A stretch of 64,000 nucleotides of DNA from Acinetobacter variabilis (GTDB lineage: Bacteria; Pseudomonadota; Gammaproteobacteria; Pseudomonadales; Moraxellaceae). The notes under the pieces are model-generated. The model did no database searches and was not told where the DNA came from. It was given only the letters and a program-made list of their open reading frames with translations. This document shows, piece by piece, positions 8,116 through 17,026 of the stretch. The stretch spans positions 153,850 to 217,849 of the forward strand of contig NZ_KB850113.1 of the NCBI RefSeq assembly GCF_000369625.1, in the 5' to 3' direction. The first letter of the stretch is position 1. Each line of letters begins with the position of its first letter. The translations under genes and the position numbers were made by a program.

Positions 8116-8712
8116 GTGAAGTTTTCCAAAGATAAAATTGTAATTGATGAATATAAAAAAATTGAGGAAGGTAAAGTATTTAGTGCTTTAGATTTTAGTG
8201 TCCATGTAAATGATAAAAAGCTGCAATGGATTTTGAGAGATTATATAAAAAATGGTGATTCCCTCATTCTTTTTCCGAAGGTCTATTACAAGACCAAAAA
8301 GAATAGAATGATTCCAAATAGGATTCTCACTCCAGATATACAGAATACTTTAAAAGTCTTATCAAGGCGTACTGGGGAGATGTTTCAAGAACATGGAGGG
8401 ATATCAGCAAATTATTTAGGTTTAAGTACCCAAGTTCCACAAATAGAGGTTTTTTATACTAATAGAAATTCACGAGAGTTTTTATTTTTTGATTGTACTG
8501 TGAGATTAATAAAAACACGTTGTCTCGACGTTTTTCAATATCCTCATGAGAGAGTTGGTTGGGCTGTATCAGCACTTTATTTTCTTGGCCCTAAGGTTGT
8601 TGATGTGAAAATGATTAACAAATTAAAAGAATCGTTGGGTGAAGAGGATTTTCAGACATTTTTGAGAGCTAAAAAGCCAAGTTGGATTAATAAACTAATA
8701 GATGAATCATAG
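8116..8712 (+). CDS. AbiEi/DUF6088-like protein at the end of the CBASS operon
   Basis: 198 aa from GTG 8116, with AGAAGGG 8 bp before it; a TTG at 8092 is possible but has no ribosome site. The pattern GKVFSALDF, LRDYIKNGDSLILFPKVYY, ISANYLGLSTQVP and FYTNRNSRE matches AbiEi-type antitoxins of type IV toxin-antitoxin systems (DUF6088 group), which are DNA-binding autorepressors. The usual AbiEii nucleotidyltransferase toxin is missing. Only 24 bp separate it from cap3, so it probably belongs to the same transcript. It could regulate the operon, be a relic, or work with the convergent gene that follows. Family call is from memory of the pattern. Confidence 0.6.
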   Translation: MKFSKDKIVIDEYKKIEEGKVFSALDFSVHVNDKKLQWILRDYIKNGDSLILFPKVYYKTKKNRMIPNRILTPDIQNTLKVLSRRTGEMFQEHGGISANYLGLSTQVPQIEVFYTNRNSREFLFFDCTVRLIKTRCLDVFQYPHERVGWAVSALYFLGPKVVDVKMINKLKESLGEEDFQTFLRAKKPSWINKLIDES

Positions 8713-8753
8713 TTGAGATGTAGAAATAATAACTACTTGGACAACTATTCTTG

Positions 8754-9578
8754 TTAAGTTGGCTTAGCTTCAGATTCTAATAGATATAATTCATTAATAA
8801 GCAGGAACTCTCGATATTGATGAACTAAATTTTCATCTTTTTCACGGTGTGCCCTAGCATTTCGAAAAGCCATATAAGAACCTGTAAATAAATTGATTCT
8901 ACCTTTTATCTCTGCAGTATCTGGTACATCCCAAGTTAATAGAGCATTTTCACCTTGAAAAACTTGTGCAAACAGCTTCGTACTATGTTCATTTACGCCA
9001 GTACGTAGTCGGATAATATCTTCCAGCCGTTTATATGCTTTTGTTAAAGCCGAGTCAGGATCTTGTTTGAAAAGTAGTGCTAGATCAAAAATTCTATCAT
9101 CAATAATTGAGTAGGGAAGCTCAAGTGGGTAGTAACGTTTTAGATTCGATGTTTTAGTTATTGCATGTTCAAAAGGATAGACATAGTCTTGCAGACGTAT
9201 AGGGCGAATGATTTTTTCTTTGAAAATAAAGTCGATGTCATTGTCGCTAAGTGATGAATTGTTCAATTTACTCATTAGTTTTAAAGTAACAACTATTTCT
9301 TCTGTTTCGATTTGATGTTTATTCAAAATAGTTAAAGCTTTGGCTAACCCTTTGGGTCCTTCGCCTGGATAACCCGAAGTGAAGCCTGAACGGATAATGT
9401 AGTAACTATTAGATTTGTCTTTAATTATAAATGCATGGAACTGATTATTGGTTAGTAGTAGAGCATAACTTAGATCTGCATGAGTCTGGAGGAGATTAAA
9501 AAGGCTATATAGGCAGGTTTCTGTGACTCCAGCTTCCCCTAAGTAATCAGTATGATAATAGTTTTCGGACTTGAACAT
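8754..9578 (-). CDS. TIGR02391 (Ymh)-like protein with HEPN-type RNARAH motif
   Basis: 274 aa, convergent with the CBASS operon, 41 bp away. The C-terminal part (residues about 195-270) resembles the TIGR02391/Ymh family, with a helical segment carrying RNARAH (Arg239, His244), the R-x4-6-H signature of HEPN ribonucleases. The first 190 residues are not recognised. HEPN proteins are common in abortive infection and toxin-antitoxin modules, so a defence role is plausible from motif and place. No partner gene is obvious other than the DUF6088-like gene. Confidence 0.5.
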   Translation of the reverse strand: MFKSENYYHTDYLGEAGVTETCLYSLFNLLQTHADLSYALLLTNNQFHAFIIKDKSNSYYIIRSGFTSGYPGEGPKGLAKALTILNKHQIETEEIVVTLKLMSKLNNSSLSDNDIDFIFKEKIIRPIRLQDYVYPFEHAITKTSNLKRYYPLELPYSIIDDRIFDLALLFKQDPDSALTKAYKRLEDIIRLRTGVNEHSTKLFAQVFQGENALLTWDVPDTAEIKGRINLFTGSYMAFRNARAHREKDENLVHQYREFLLINELYLLESEAKPT

Positions 9579-10103
9579 TTTTATAAAAATGAAGTAGCTC
9601 TTGTTTATAAAATAATGGAGTAAATTTGGGTAAAGATCTAGAACTTATTCTTTTTTTACAAACAGATTTTTTATTGAGTTGAGCTGCCATCACCTCTTCT
9701 TCAAACTATTTAAAAACTATGTATTAATAAATAAGTGAAATTTTTGCTATGAAAATGGGGGGACAAGTTTTCACATCTTTGTGCAAAAAATCCATTTACT
9801 GCCAAGAAAAAAGCGTTTAAGAAAGAGAAAAATGACATCTGACATACAAGAGCGTCGAAATGAGTAAGATCAAACAAAAATAGAAAAACAACCCGAAATT
9901 TTACATTTGTAATAGTCTCCTTATCTGTCCGTTAATATCAGCATGTTCTGTAATATTTACAGTTTCTAAAATGCACAAAATAAAATCACTGAATGTTATT
10001 AAAGCACAGTAGTTTATCCATTTACTCTGCATGAAAAGTAAAAATATGTGCAAATTGCCCACATTTAACAATTTAACCTAAATAAATTTAAACGTTAAAA
10101 AAT
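9579..10103. other. AT-rich intergenic region upstream of codB
   Basis: No coding region or RNA gene is seen. It joins the defence island to the codB operon. Enhancer sites for a sigma-54 activator would be expected in its right part, but I could not pick out a convincing palindrome. Confidence 0.4.
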
Positions 10104-10119
10104 TGGCATAGCTCTTGCA
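10104..10119 (+). promoter_or_regulatory. Sigma-54 promoter of the codB operon
   Basis: TGGCATAGCTCTTGCA fits the -24/-12 consensus (TGGCAYR-N4-TTGCW) with the GG and GC doublets at the proper distance. It lies 45 bp before the codB start. This suggests RpoN with an NtrC-like activator, so the operon should respond to nitrogen limitation. Confidence 0.75.
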
Positions 10120-10163
10120 ATACAGCGCTCAAGAATTTTAATTGAATAGTAGGAGTGTTGAAT

Positions 10164-11438
10164 ATGAGCGCGCATGCAGAGTCGCCTTTAACAGAAACAC
10201 CACTTTCACAACGTAAAGGCTTTTTCCCAATAGCCTTAGTGTTATTTAGTTTTACTTTTTTCACAGGAACTATGTTCGCTGGTGGAAAAATTGGGGTGGC
10301 TTTTGAGTTCACTGATATTTTGTGGATTGTAGCCATAGGCAACTTGCTATTAGGAGCTTATGCTGCGACCTTGGGATTTATTTCTGCACGTAGTGGCTTA
10401 AATACAGTTCTAATGGGACGTTTCTGCTTTGGCAACTGGGGCAGTAAATTATCAGACTTTATTTTAGGTTTTGCTGAATTAGGCTGGTTTGCTTGGGGAA
10501 CAGCAACTCTGGCGATTTCACTTGGAAAAATATTAGGATTTTCTGACAGTTTACTCATTCCTTTGATGGTGCTATTTGGACTCGGTTTTTCCATTACAGC
10601 AATTGTTGGCTTTAAAGGACTTGAATATCTATCCCGTGTATCGATTCCTTTAATGTTTATTTTGCTCGTTACTTCTATTGTCTTGGCGACCAAAGAAATT
10701 GGTGGATGGACTGGTTTAACTAGTGTTCAACCGACAGAAACACTCACATTGGCAACAGCCATTACCATGGTATTTGGTACCTTTGCCAGTGGTGCAACAC
10801 AAATTACCAATTGGACGCGCATGTCTAAGAGCGGAAAAATCGCGATTTGGGCATGTCTAGTGAGCTTTGTAATTGGTAATGGTCTAATGGTCCTAGCAGG
10901 CGCTTGGATGGCAATCGTTTATCAACAACCCGATATTGTAGAGGTCTTAGTCTTACAAGGGTTATCTATTGCTGCAGTAGTGATGCTTTGCCTGAACTTA
11001 TGGACGATCCAAGGCCCAGCAATCTATAGTGTTTCAACTGCTGCTTGCCATATGGTAAGAAGTGAACGCCGTAAAACCATGGTGCTTGTAGCTGCTGTTG
11101 CGGGGATCATTTTAGCTGCTGCTGGTATGTATGAGCTATTGATTCCGTTCTTATTACTCCTTGGCGCAATTATTCCTCCACTTGGTGGTGTGATCATGGC
11201 GGATTACTGGATTCGTCATAAAGGAAAATATCCATTATTAGCTGAAGCAAATATTCCTAATTTTAACTGGATTGGTTTGATTGCTTATTTCACAGGCGCA
11301 ATTGTTGCCTATGTATCACCATGGATTGCACCTATTGTGGGTATTGTGGTGGCATGTACCACTTATAGTGTGTTGAATTATTTATTCCCATTACGTCAGG
11401 AATCATCTGTCTTAAATATAGTAGATGCAGTGGAGTAA
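10164..11438 (+). CDS. codB: Cytosine permease CodB (NCS1 family)
   Basis: 424 aa from ATG 10164, with AGGAG 8 bp before it. Hydrophobic throughout, about 12 membrane helices, with NCS1-family features (FFTGTMFAGGKIGVAFEF near the N-terminus; GWFAWGTATLAISLG; ATQITNWTRMSKS). It brings cytosine into the cell by cation symport. The downstream regulator and codA confirm the substrate. The stop codon lies 4 bp before the start of the regulator gene, so the genes form one operon. Confidence 0.88.
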   Translation: MSAHAESPLTETPLSQRKGFFPIALVLFSFTFFTGTMFAGGKIGVAFEFTDILWIVAIGNLLLGAYAATLGFISARSGLNTVLMGRFCFGNWGSKLSDFILGFAELGWFAWGTATLAISLGKILGFSDSLLIPLMVLFGLGFSITAIVGFKGLEYLSRVSIPLMFILLVTSIVLATKEIGGWTGLTSVQPTETLTLATAITMVFGTFASGATQITNWTRMSKSGKIAIWACLVSFVIGNGLMVLAGAWMAIVYQQPDIVEVLVLQGLSIAAVVMLCLNLWTIQGPAIYSVSTAACHMVRSERRKTMVLVAAVAGIILAAAGMYELLIPFLLLLGAIIPPLGGVIMADYWIRHKGKYPLLAEANIPNFNWIGLIAYFTGAIVAYVSPWIAPIVGIVVACTTYSVLNYLFPLRQESSVLNIVDAVE

Positions 11439-11442
11439 TGCG

Positions 11443-12654
11443 ATGAATATGACCGTTCAAGATATCCTGAATCTACCTTCACTTTACCCACTAAAATTAT
11501 GTGGTGGAACAGAAAATATTCATCGGCCTGTCCGCTGGTTCTATGTAGCAGAAAATGAAGGAATCGCTGAATGGATTGAGGGTGGAGAGATTGTATTTGT
11601 TACGGGAATCAACTATACCCGTGATGAAAATAATCTCTTAGGTTTACTTGAACAGGCATATGAACGAAATGTAGCTGCGCTTGTCATTATGACAGGTCAG
11701 GAATATATCCATGAAATTCCACCTAAACTTATTTCACGCGCAAATGAGCTTGGTTTACCGTTAATTGAGCAACCTTACAGTTTGAAGATGGTTGAAGTTA
11801 CGCATGCGATTGGTACACAGCTAGTTCAGTTTTCTCAAGTCAAAAAATCGAGTGAAGATGTAATCTCTCAATTACTGACAGGGGATTTTCCATCGGTAGA
11901 GACAATTCAACTTCGTGCCAAACAGTTAAAAATTAACTTACTTGGACGTCATGTGATTACAGTACTGCGCTTACACAATATTCATGCCTTGTTTCATACC
12001 GATACTGATGCTGTGCATGAAAATCATTTTTTCAGAATTAAACAACAGTGTTATGAAGCCTTGGAAAAATGGTCCAAACAGTGGAAGCAGAAAATTCCAG
12101 TCATCCGTCAGGGGGATCAGTTTAGTTTGGTACTCAACCTTGATGATCATGATATCGATGCGTGGAAAAAATCACTCATAGAAGTGATCGATCAAATAAG
12201 TCAACTTGATAATAACCTTAAAGTCTTTGCAGGGTTATCAAATGAAGTGAATTCTGCAGTGGCATTTCAACGAGGATTTTGGGAAGCATCCCAAGCTCAG
12301 GAAATTGCTTTTGAAATGCAGATGAAAAATAGTATTTGCCAATATCGTGATTTGGGGGTGCTAAAACTTTTAAAAGCGATTCCAAACAAAAGCGTATTGC
12401 AGCAATTCATGCATGAAACCTTGGGTATTCTCATTAGCGATAAAAAGCATCCATTTGTACTACTCGAAACGTTAGATGCCTGGCTTAAAGAAAATGGCAA
12501 CTTAAATGATACAGCCAAACGACTTGGTATCCATAGAAACACCTTAAACCAACGGATTCAAAAAATTGAATCACTGACAAATCAGGTCTTAACTGAGGCA
12601 AATTTCCGTCTAAATGCTTCAATGGCATTACTGATCTGGCACATGAGTCATTAA
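11443..12654 (+). CDS. PucR-family transcriptional regulator of the cod operon
   Basis: About 403 aa from ATG 11443 (TGGAG 8 bp before; an in-frame ATG at 11425 would overlap codB). The N-terminal PucR domain (VQDILNLPSLYPLKLCGG) is followed by a GGDEF-like regulatory middle and a C-terminal helix-turn-helix (LNDTAKRLGIHRNTLNQRIQKI). PucR-type regulators control purine and pyrimidine use in response to the substrate. Sitting between codB and codA, it probably senses cytosine or a related base and controls this operon or another nucleobase operon. Confidence 0.8.
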   Translation: MNMTVQDILNLPSLYPLKLCGGTENIHRPVRWFYVAENEGIAEWIEGGEIVFVTGINYTRDENNLLGLLEQAYERNVAALVIMTGQEYIHEIPPKLISRANELGLPLIEQPYSLKMVEVTHAIGTQLVQFSQVKKSSEDVISQLLTGDFPSVETIQLRAKQLKINLLGRHVITVLRLHNIHALFHTDTDAVHENHFFRIKQQCYEALEKWSKQWKQKIPVIRQGDQFSLVLNLDDHDIDAWKKSLIEVIDQISQLDNNLKVFAGLSNEVNSAVAFQRGFWEASQAQEIAFEMQMKNSICQYRDLGVLKLLKAIPNKSVLQQFMHETLGILISDKKHPFVLLETLDAWLKENGNLNDTAKRLGIHRNTLNQRIQKIESLTNQVLTEANFRLNASMALLIWHMSH

Positions 12655-12674
12655 TTATTTTAAAAGGAACCAAC

Positions 12675-13940
12675 ATGAAAATTATCAATGCAGTTTTACG
12701 TCAACAAGAAGGGCTATTTAGTATTACTTACAACAATGGCATCTTTGAAGCCATTGAAAAACAGGCTAGTCTCATTCAAACAGTTGATGTAGATACTATC
12801 GATGCACAACAACAATTAGTCATGGCTCCTTTAGTTGATCCACACATTCATTTAGATGCTGTACTCACTGCGGGTGAGCCTGAGTGGAATATGTCAGGTA
12901 CACTCTTTGAAGGGATTGAACGTTGGGGGCAACGTAAAGCCACGATCACTTTTGAAGATACTAAACTACGTGCTTTAAAAACGCTAGATATGCTCATTGA
13001 GCATGGTATTCAACATGTGCGTACACATGTCGATGTCACTGATCCAAGCTTAACTGCAATGCGAGCTATGCTTGAAGTTAAAGAAGAAATCAAAGATAAA
13101 GTGAATTTGCAGATTGTAGCATTTCCACAAGAAGGTATTGAGTCATTTAAAAATGGTCGTGCTTTAATGGAGGAAGCCGTAAAGCTTGGTGCTGATGTAG
13201 TTGGTGGCATTCCACATTTTGAATATACCCGTGAAAAAGGTGTAAGTTCAGTTCATTTCTTGATGGATTTAGCTGAAAAATATAACTGTCTGGTGGATGT
13301 ACACTGTGATGAGATTGATGATCCAGCATCTCGCTTTTTGGAAGTTTTGGCAGATGAAGCACATGTACGAGGTATGGGGGAACGTGTAACAGCTAGCCAT
13401 ACTACAGCCATGGGATCTTATGACAATGCCTATTGTTACAAGTTATTCCGCTTACTAAAACGTTCTAAAATTAACTTTATTTCGTGCCCTACAGAAAGTA
13501 TTCATTTGCAAGGAAGATTTGATAGCTATCCAAAGCGCCGAGGTTTGACCCGTGTACCAGAAATTGACCGTGCAGGCATGAATATTTGTTTTGCTCAGGA
13601 TTCAATTCGTGATCCTTGGTATCCAGTAGGAAACGGTAATATTATTCGTATTCTGGATGCTGGCTTACATATCTGTCATATGCTGGGTTACGGAGACTTA
13701 CAACGTTGCTTGGATTTTGTTTCAGATAATTCAGCCAAGACTTTATGTTTAGGGGATCAATACGGGATTGAGGTCGGACGTCCTGCCAGTTTTATAATTA
13801 TGCCGGCTAAAAATGATTATGAAGTTGTTGCTAATCAAGTAAAAGCTATTTTAAGTGTGCGTAATGGTAAAATTATTATGCAAAGACAACAAGAGCAAGT
13901 GAGCTTACTTAAAGTCGGAAATCTAGCTACGCCTGCATAA
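12675..13940 (+). CDS. codA: Cytosine deaminase CodA (amidohydrolase)
   Basis: 421 aa; AAAAGGAACC precedes the ATG. Converts cytosine to uracil and ammonia. Metal ligands of the amidohydrolase fold are present: His57 and His59 in DPHIHLD, then VHCDEID, TASHTTAMGS, and an Asp in FAQDSIRDPW. Length is near that of E. coli CodA (427). Together with codB it lets the cell use cytosine as a nitrogen source, in line with the sigma-54 promoter. A close relative such as isoguanine or creatinine deaminase is less likely. Confidence 0.88.
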   Translation: MKIINAVLRQQEGLFSITYNNGIFEAIEKQASLIQTVDVDTIDAQQQLVMAPLVDPHIHLDAVLTAGEPEWNMSGTLFEGIERWGQRKATITFEDTKLRALKTLDMLIEHGIQHVRTHVDVTDPSLTAMRAMLEVKEEIKDKVNLQIVAFPQEGIESFKNGRALMEEAVKLGADVVGGIPHFEYTREKGVSSVHFLMDLAEKYNCLVDVHCDEIDDPASRFLEVLADEAHVRGMGERVTASHTTAMGSYDNAYCYKLFRLLKRSKINFISCPTESIHLQGRFDSYPKRRGLTRVPEIDRAGMNICFAQDSIRDPWYPVGNGNIIRILDAGLHICHMLGYGDLQRCLDFVSDNSAKTLCLGDQYGIEVGRPASFIIMPAKNDYEVVANQVKAILSVRNGKIIMQRQQEQVSLLKVGNLATPA

Positions 13941-13954
13941 CTAAGTAAAAAATT

Positions 13955-13984
13955 AAAAAACCGATGTTTATACATCGGTTTTTT
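13955..13984 (+). terminator. Rho-independent terminator of the cod operon
   Basis: AAAAAACCGATGT and ACATCGGTTTTTT form a strong hairpin with a four-base loop and a T tract, 15 bp after codA. Confidence 0.85.
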
Positions 13985-14024
13985 AATGTTATAGAGCTAA
14001 TTTACTAAAGTTTTAAAAGCTAAG

Positions 14025-15062
14025 GGCTTTGTTGCACAAAGATTTGAAATGCAAAGCGCCCCTAATTGAGCCAAATTTAAGGCGTAACTTGGGTAAGTGG
14101 TCGACCTAATTCCGTAAATCTGTTGAGGACTGCTACACATGCATGAATCTCATTCACTTGGCTATCAAAACTCCTTGCACTGAGTTTATCTCCTAATAAT
14201 TTAATGCAGTGCATCTTAGTTTCAACCAAACTTCGCCGATGATAGCCTGACCATTTTTTCCATAGTGTCCTGCCTAAACGTGTAACTGCTCGAAGTAATT
14301 CATTTCGCTCCAGCGAGCTACTCTTTGTATCTTTCCATGGTTTCGCATTTTTTCTAAGTGGAATCACCGCATGCGCTTGCCGATCTGCAATGACCTGACG
14401 GCATTGCTTGGTGTCATAAGCTCCATCGGTATAAACAGAGTCAATCCGCTCATCTTGTGGAATTTGGTCAAGTAAATCACCAAGTACCTATGCACCACTG
14501 AAATTATTGGTTATGAGCTGAATAGCGCGTATTTGAAGGGTTTTAGCATCTATACCATATGTAGTTTACGCCATTGTCGTCGATATTCAGGCCCATGTTT
14601 CTTACGTCTCCATTCACCTTCACCTAAAAAACTCAAGCCAGTAGAGTTAATGAGTAGATATAGTCCATCACAAGTTTTTTGATAGCTAATCGCAATATCA
14701 ATATGCTTTTGTCTTCTGCATATGGTCGAATAATCTGGGGCCGTCCCATTTAAGCCAGAGAGTTTAATCAGACTTTGCACAAAGCCAGTGACCATACGTA
14801 AAGACAGACGAAATAAAGATTTAATCATTAAGCAGCATTGGATGGCTGCGTCGGAGTAGGTTTGATTTCGCCCTTGTTTACCTTTTGATGGAGCATACCA
14901 TTGCGTAGCAGGATCAAACCAAATGGCAATATTTCCGCGATGAATGAGTGCTCGTTTATATGCGGGCTAATTGGTTGTGCGGTAGATTTTATGTGTAGGC
15001 TTCTTCATTTGAAAATTATATCGCTGAAAAATCCTTTACAGATAGGTTTGTGCAACAAAGCC
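14025..15062 (-). mobile_element. Decayed IS5-type element (ISAba13-like), copy 1
   Basis: Bounded by inverted repeats GGCTTTGTTGCACAAA at 14025 and TTTGTGCAACAAAGCC ending at 15062, 1038 bp. The same ends bound the copy at 32443-33481 in the opposite direction. The flanks (AAAGCTAAG and ATCTTAAAC) do not match, so no target duplication is left. Confidence 0.88.
14077..15013 (-). pseudogene. IS5-family transposase, broken
   Basis: Compared with the intact copy at 32497-33429, this copy has a TGG to TAG stop at codon 14, a one-base deletion around 14560 (the copy is 1038 rather than 1039 bp), and a CAG to TAG stop near 14488. The readable fragments are the C-terminal 96 residues and a middle piece of 92. 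It cannot make transposase, but its ends look intact and could be moved by the other copy. Confidence 0.88.
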
Positions 15063-15349
15063 ATCTTAAACTGAAATAAAGTAAGAATTATCTTAATTTT
15101 ATAGGATAATGAAGTGGATTATACACACTTCGTATTTACAAGATATTTAATCTACACTTTATCCTACATCTACTTAAATATAAAATAATTTAATATTACA
15201 AAGGAAATATTTAGATAAAAGTTTAATCTTTAGACTTCTATTTTAGATGTCTTGTAATAATCTCGATTTTTGGGTCTTATAAATCAAAACGTAATATTTT
15301 TCATTTCAAAAGAAGATCACATATTTTCTTTTTTCCAGGTTTGTAAATC

Positions 15350-16759
15350 ATGAATGTTCCAGTCGCTTTAACACCTGAGTTATTCAACCAATTAACAGCC
15401 GTCGTTGGAGAAGGCCGCATTAAAGTAGATGCGGATAGCCTTCAAAACTGGGGTCGAGACCATACTAAACATTTCGATCCAAATCCCTCAATCATCATTT
15501 TTCCCTCTAGCACGGAACAGGTGCAGCAGATTGTTAAACTGGCGAATCAATTTAATATTGCGATTACGCCATCTGGTGGACGTACTGGTTTATCTGCTGG
15601 TGCAGTAGCTGCGAACGGTGAAATTGTAGTCAGTATGGATAAGATGAACCAGATCCTTGAGTTCTTTCCTGCAGATCGTATGGTACGTGTTCAAGCAGGT
15701 GTGGTGACTGAACAATTACAGAATTATGCTTCCGATCAGGGTGTGTATTATCCAGTCGACTTTGCTTCTTCGGGTTCTTCGCAAATTGGTGGCAACATTG
15801 GCACCAATGCAGGCGGAATCAAAGTCATTAAGTATGGTATGACGCGTAATTGGGTACTTGGTTTGACTGTTGTGACAGGTAAAGGTGACATTCTTCATCT
15901 GAATAAAGGTATGATCAAGAATGCGACTGGTTATGCGCTTCAACATTTATTCATTGGTAGTGAAGGGACTTTAGGTTTGGTCACTGAAGCTGAAATCAAG
16001 TTTGAGCGTCAACCGCATGACTTGCAAGTTTTTGTACTTGGTGTATCTAACTTTGATGCGCTTATGCCAGTATTAAATGCTTTTCAGAGCAAAATTGATT
16101 TAACTGCATTTGAGTTTTTTAGTGAACTGGCCATGCAGAAAGTACTAGATCATGGTCACGTGCAACGTCCATTTGATACCGCTTGTCCGTTCTATATTTT
16201 ACTAGAATTTGAAGCGCCATTTGAACCGATTATGGATGCTGCGATGGAAACCTTCGAGCACTGCATGGAAAAGGGGTGGGTGCTGGATGGTGTGATGAGT
16301 CAAAGCTTGGAACAAGTGCAGAGTCTATGGCGTTTGCGTGAAGATATTTCTGAATCAATTGCCCCGTTCATACCATATAAGAATGATATTTCAGTTCTTA
16401 TTACTCATGTTCCTGCATTTATCAAAGAAATTGATACTATTGTTGCGGAAAATTATCCCGATTTTGATATTTGTTGGTATGGTCATATTGGTGATGGTAA
16501 TTTGCACTTGAATATCTTAAAACCTGCTGAACTCAATAAAGATGAATTCTTTGCCAAATGTCAGGTGGTAAATAAATATGTGTTTGAAACTGTGAAAAAA
16601 TATGACGGTTCGATTTCTGCGGAACACGGGGTCGGTATGACTAAAAAGCCTTACCTCGATTACACCCGTTCTGAAGAAGAAATTGGTTATATGAAAGCTC
16701 TGAAGCAAGTATTTGATCCAAATGGTATAATGAATCCAGGTAAGTTATTTGATTTATAA
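15350..16759 (+). CDS. FAD-linked D-2-hydroxyacid dehydrogenase (GlcD/D2HGDH type)
   Basis: 469 aa. N-terminal PCMH-type FAD domain (PSGGRTGLSAGAV; GGNIGTNAGGIKVIKYG) and C-terminal FAD-oxidase_C domain with the metal-binding motif WYGHIGDGNLHLN and SAEHGVGMTKK. Such flavoproteins oxidise D-2-hydroxyacids (D-lactate, D-2-hydroxyglutarate, D-malate, glycolate) and pass electrons to the quinone pool or an electron carrier. Near the carnitine genes, whose pathway makes D-malate, so D-malate is a possible substrate; this is inference. Weak ribosome site (CCAGG). It has its own terminator at 16846. Confidence 0.78.
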   Translation: MNVPVALTPELFNQLTAVVGEGRIKVDADSLQNWGRDHTKHFDPNPSIIIFPSSTEQVQQIVKLANQFNIAITPSGGRTGLSAGAVAANGEIVVSMDKMNQILEFFPADRMVRVQAGVVTEQLQNYASDQGVYYPVDFASSGSSQIGGNIGTNAGGIKVIKYGMTRNWVLGLTVVTGKGDILHLNKGMIKNATGYALQHLFIGSEGTLGLVTEAEIKFERQPHDLQVFVLGVSNFDALMPVLNAFQSKIDLTAFEFFSELAMQKVLDHGHVQRPFDTACPFYILLEFEAPFEPIMDAAMETFEHCMEKGWVLDGVMSQSLEQVQSLWRLREDISESIAPFIPYKNDISVLITHVPAFIKEIDTIVAENYPDFDICWYGHIGDGNLHLNILKPAELNKDEFFAKCQVVNKYVFETVKKYDGSISAEHGVGMTKKPYLDYTRSEEEIGYMKALKQVFDPNGIMNPGKLFDL

Positions 16760-16845
16760 ACACCTCTAGATACTTGGCTATATAAAATTTCATAAGTATG
16801 AAATACTTTTAATAAATAGCTATATTTTAGGTAATTTAATGATAT

Positions 16846-16872
16846 AAAAAACGCATTAAAATGCGTTTTTTA
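16846..16872 (+). terminator. Rho-independent terminator
   Basis: AAAAAACGCAT-TAAA-ATGCGTTTTTT, 90 bp after the flavoprotein gene. Ends its transcript before the porin gene. Confidence 0.85.
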
Positions 16873-17026
16873 TATTTTAAAATAATTAAATTTTATTATG
16901 AATAAAAGGGAATACTATTTATTTTTTAATATTAAACACACTTCGTAAATTTAAAAGCCATATTTGTGTGATTGATTAAACAATAGCTTTTCTTCATTTT
17001 AATTATCTTTATCAAGGATGGTCGAA

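Noticed and set aside
10020..10103. NtrC enhancer at TGTGCAAATTGCCCACA before codB
   Set aside because: Only a weak dyad; does not match the usual TGCAC-N5-GTGCA pattern.
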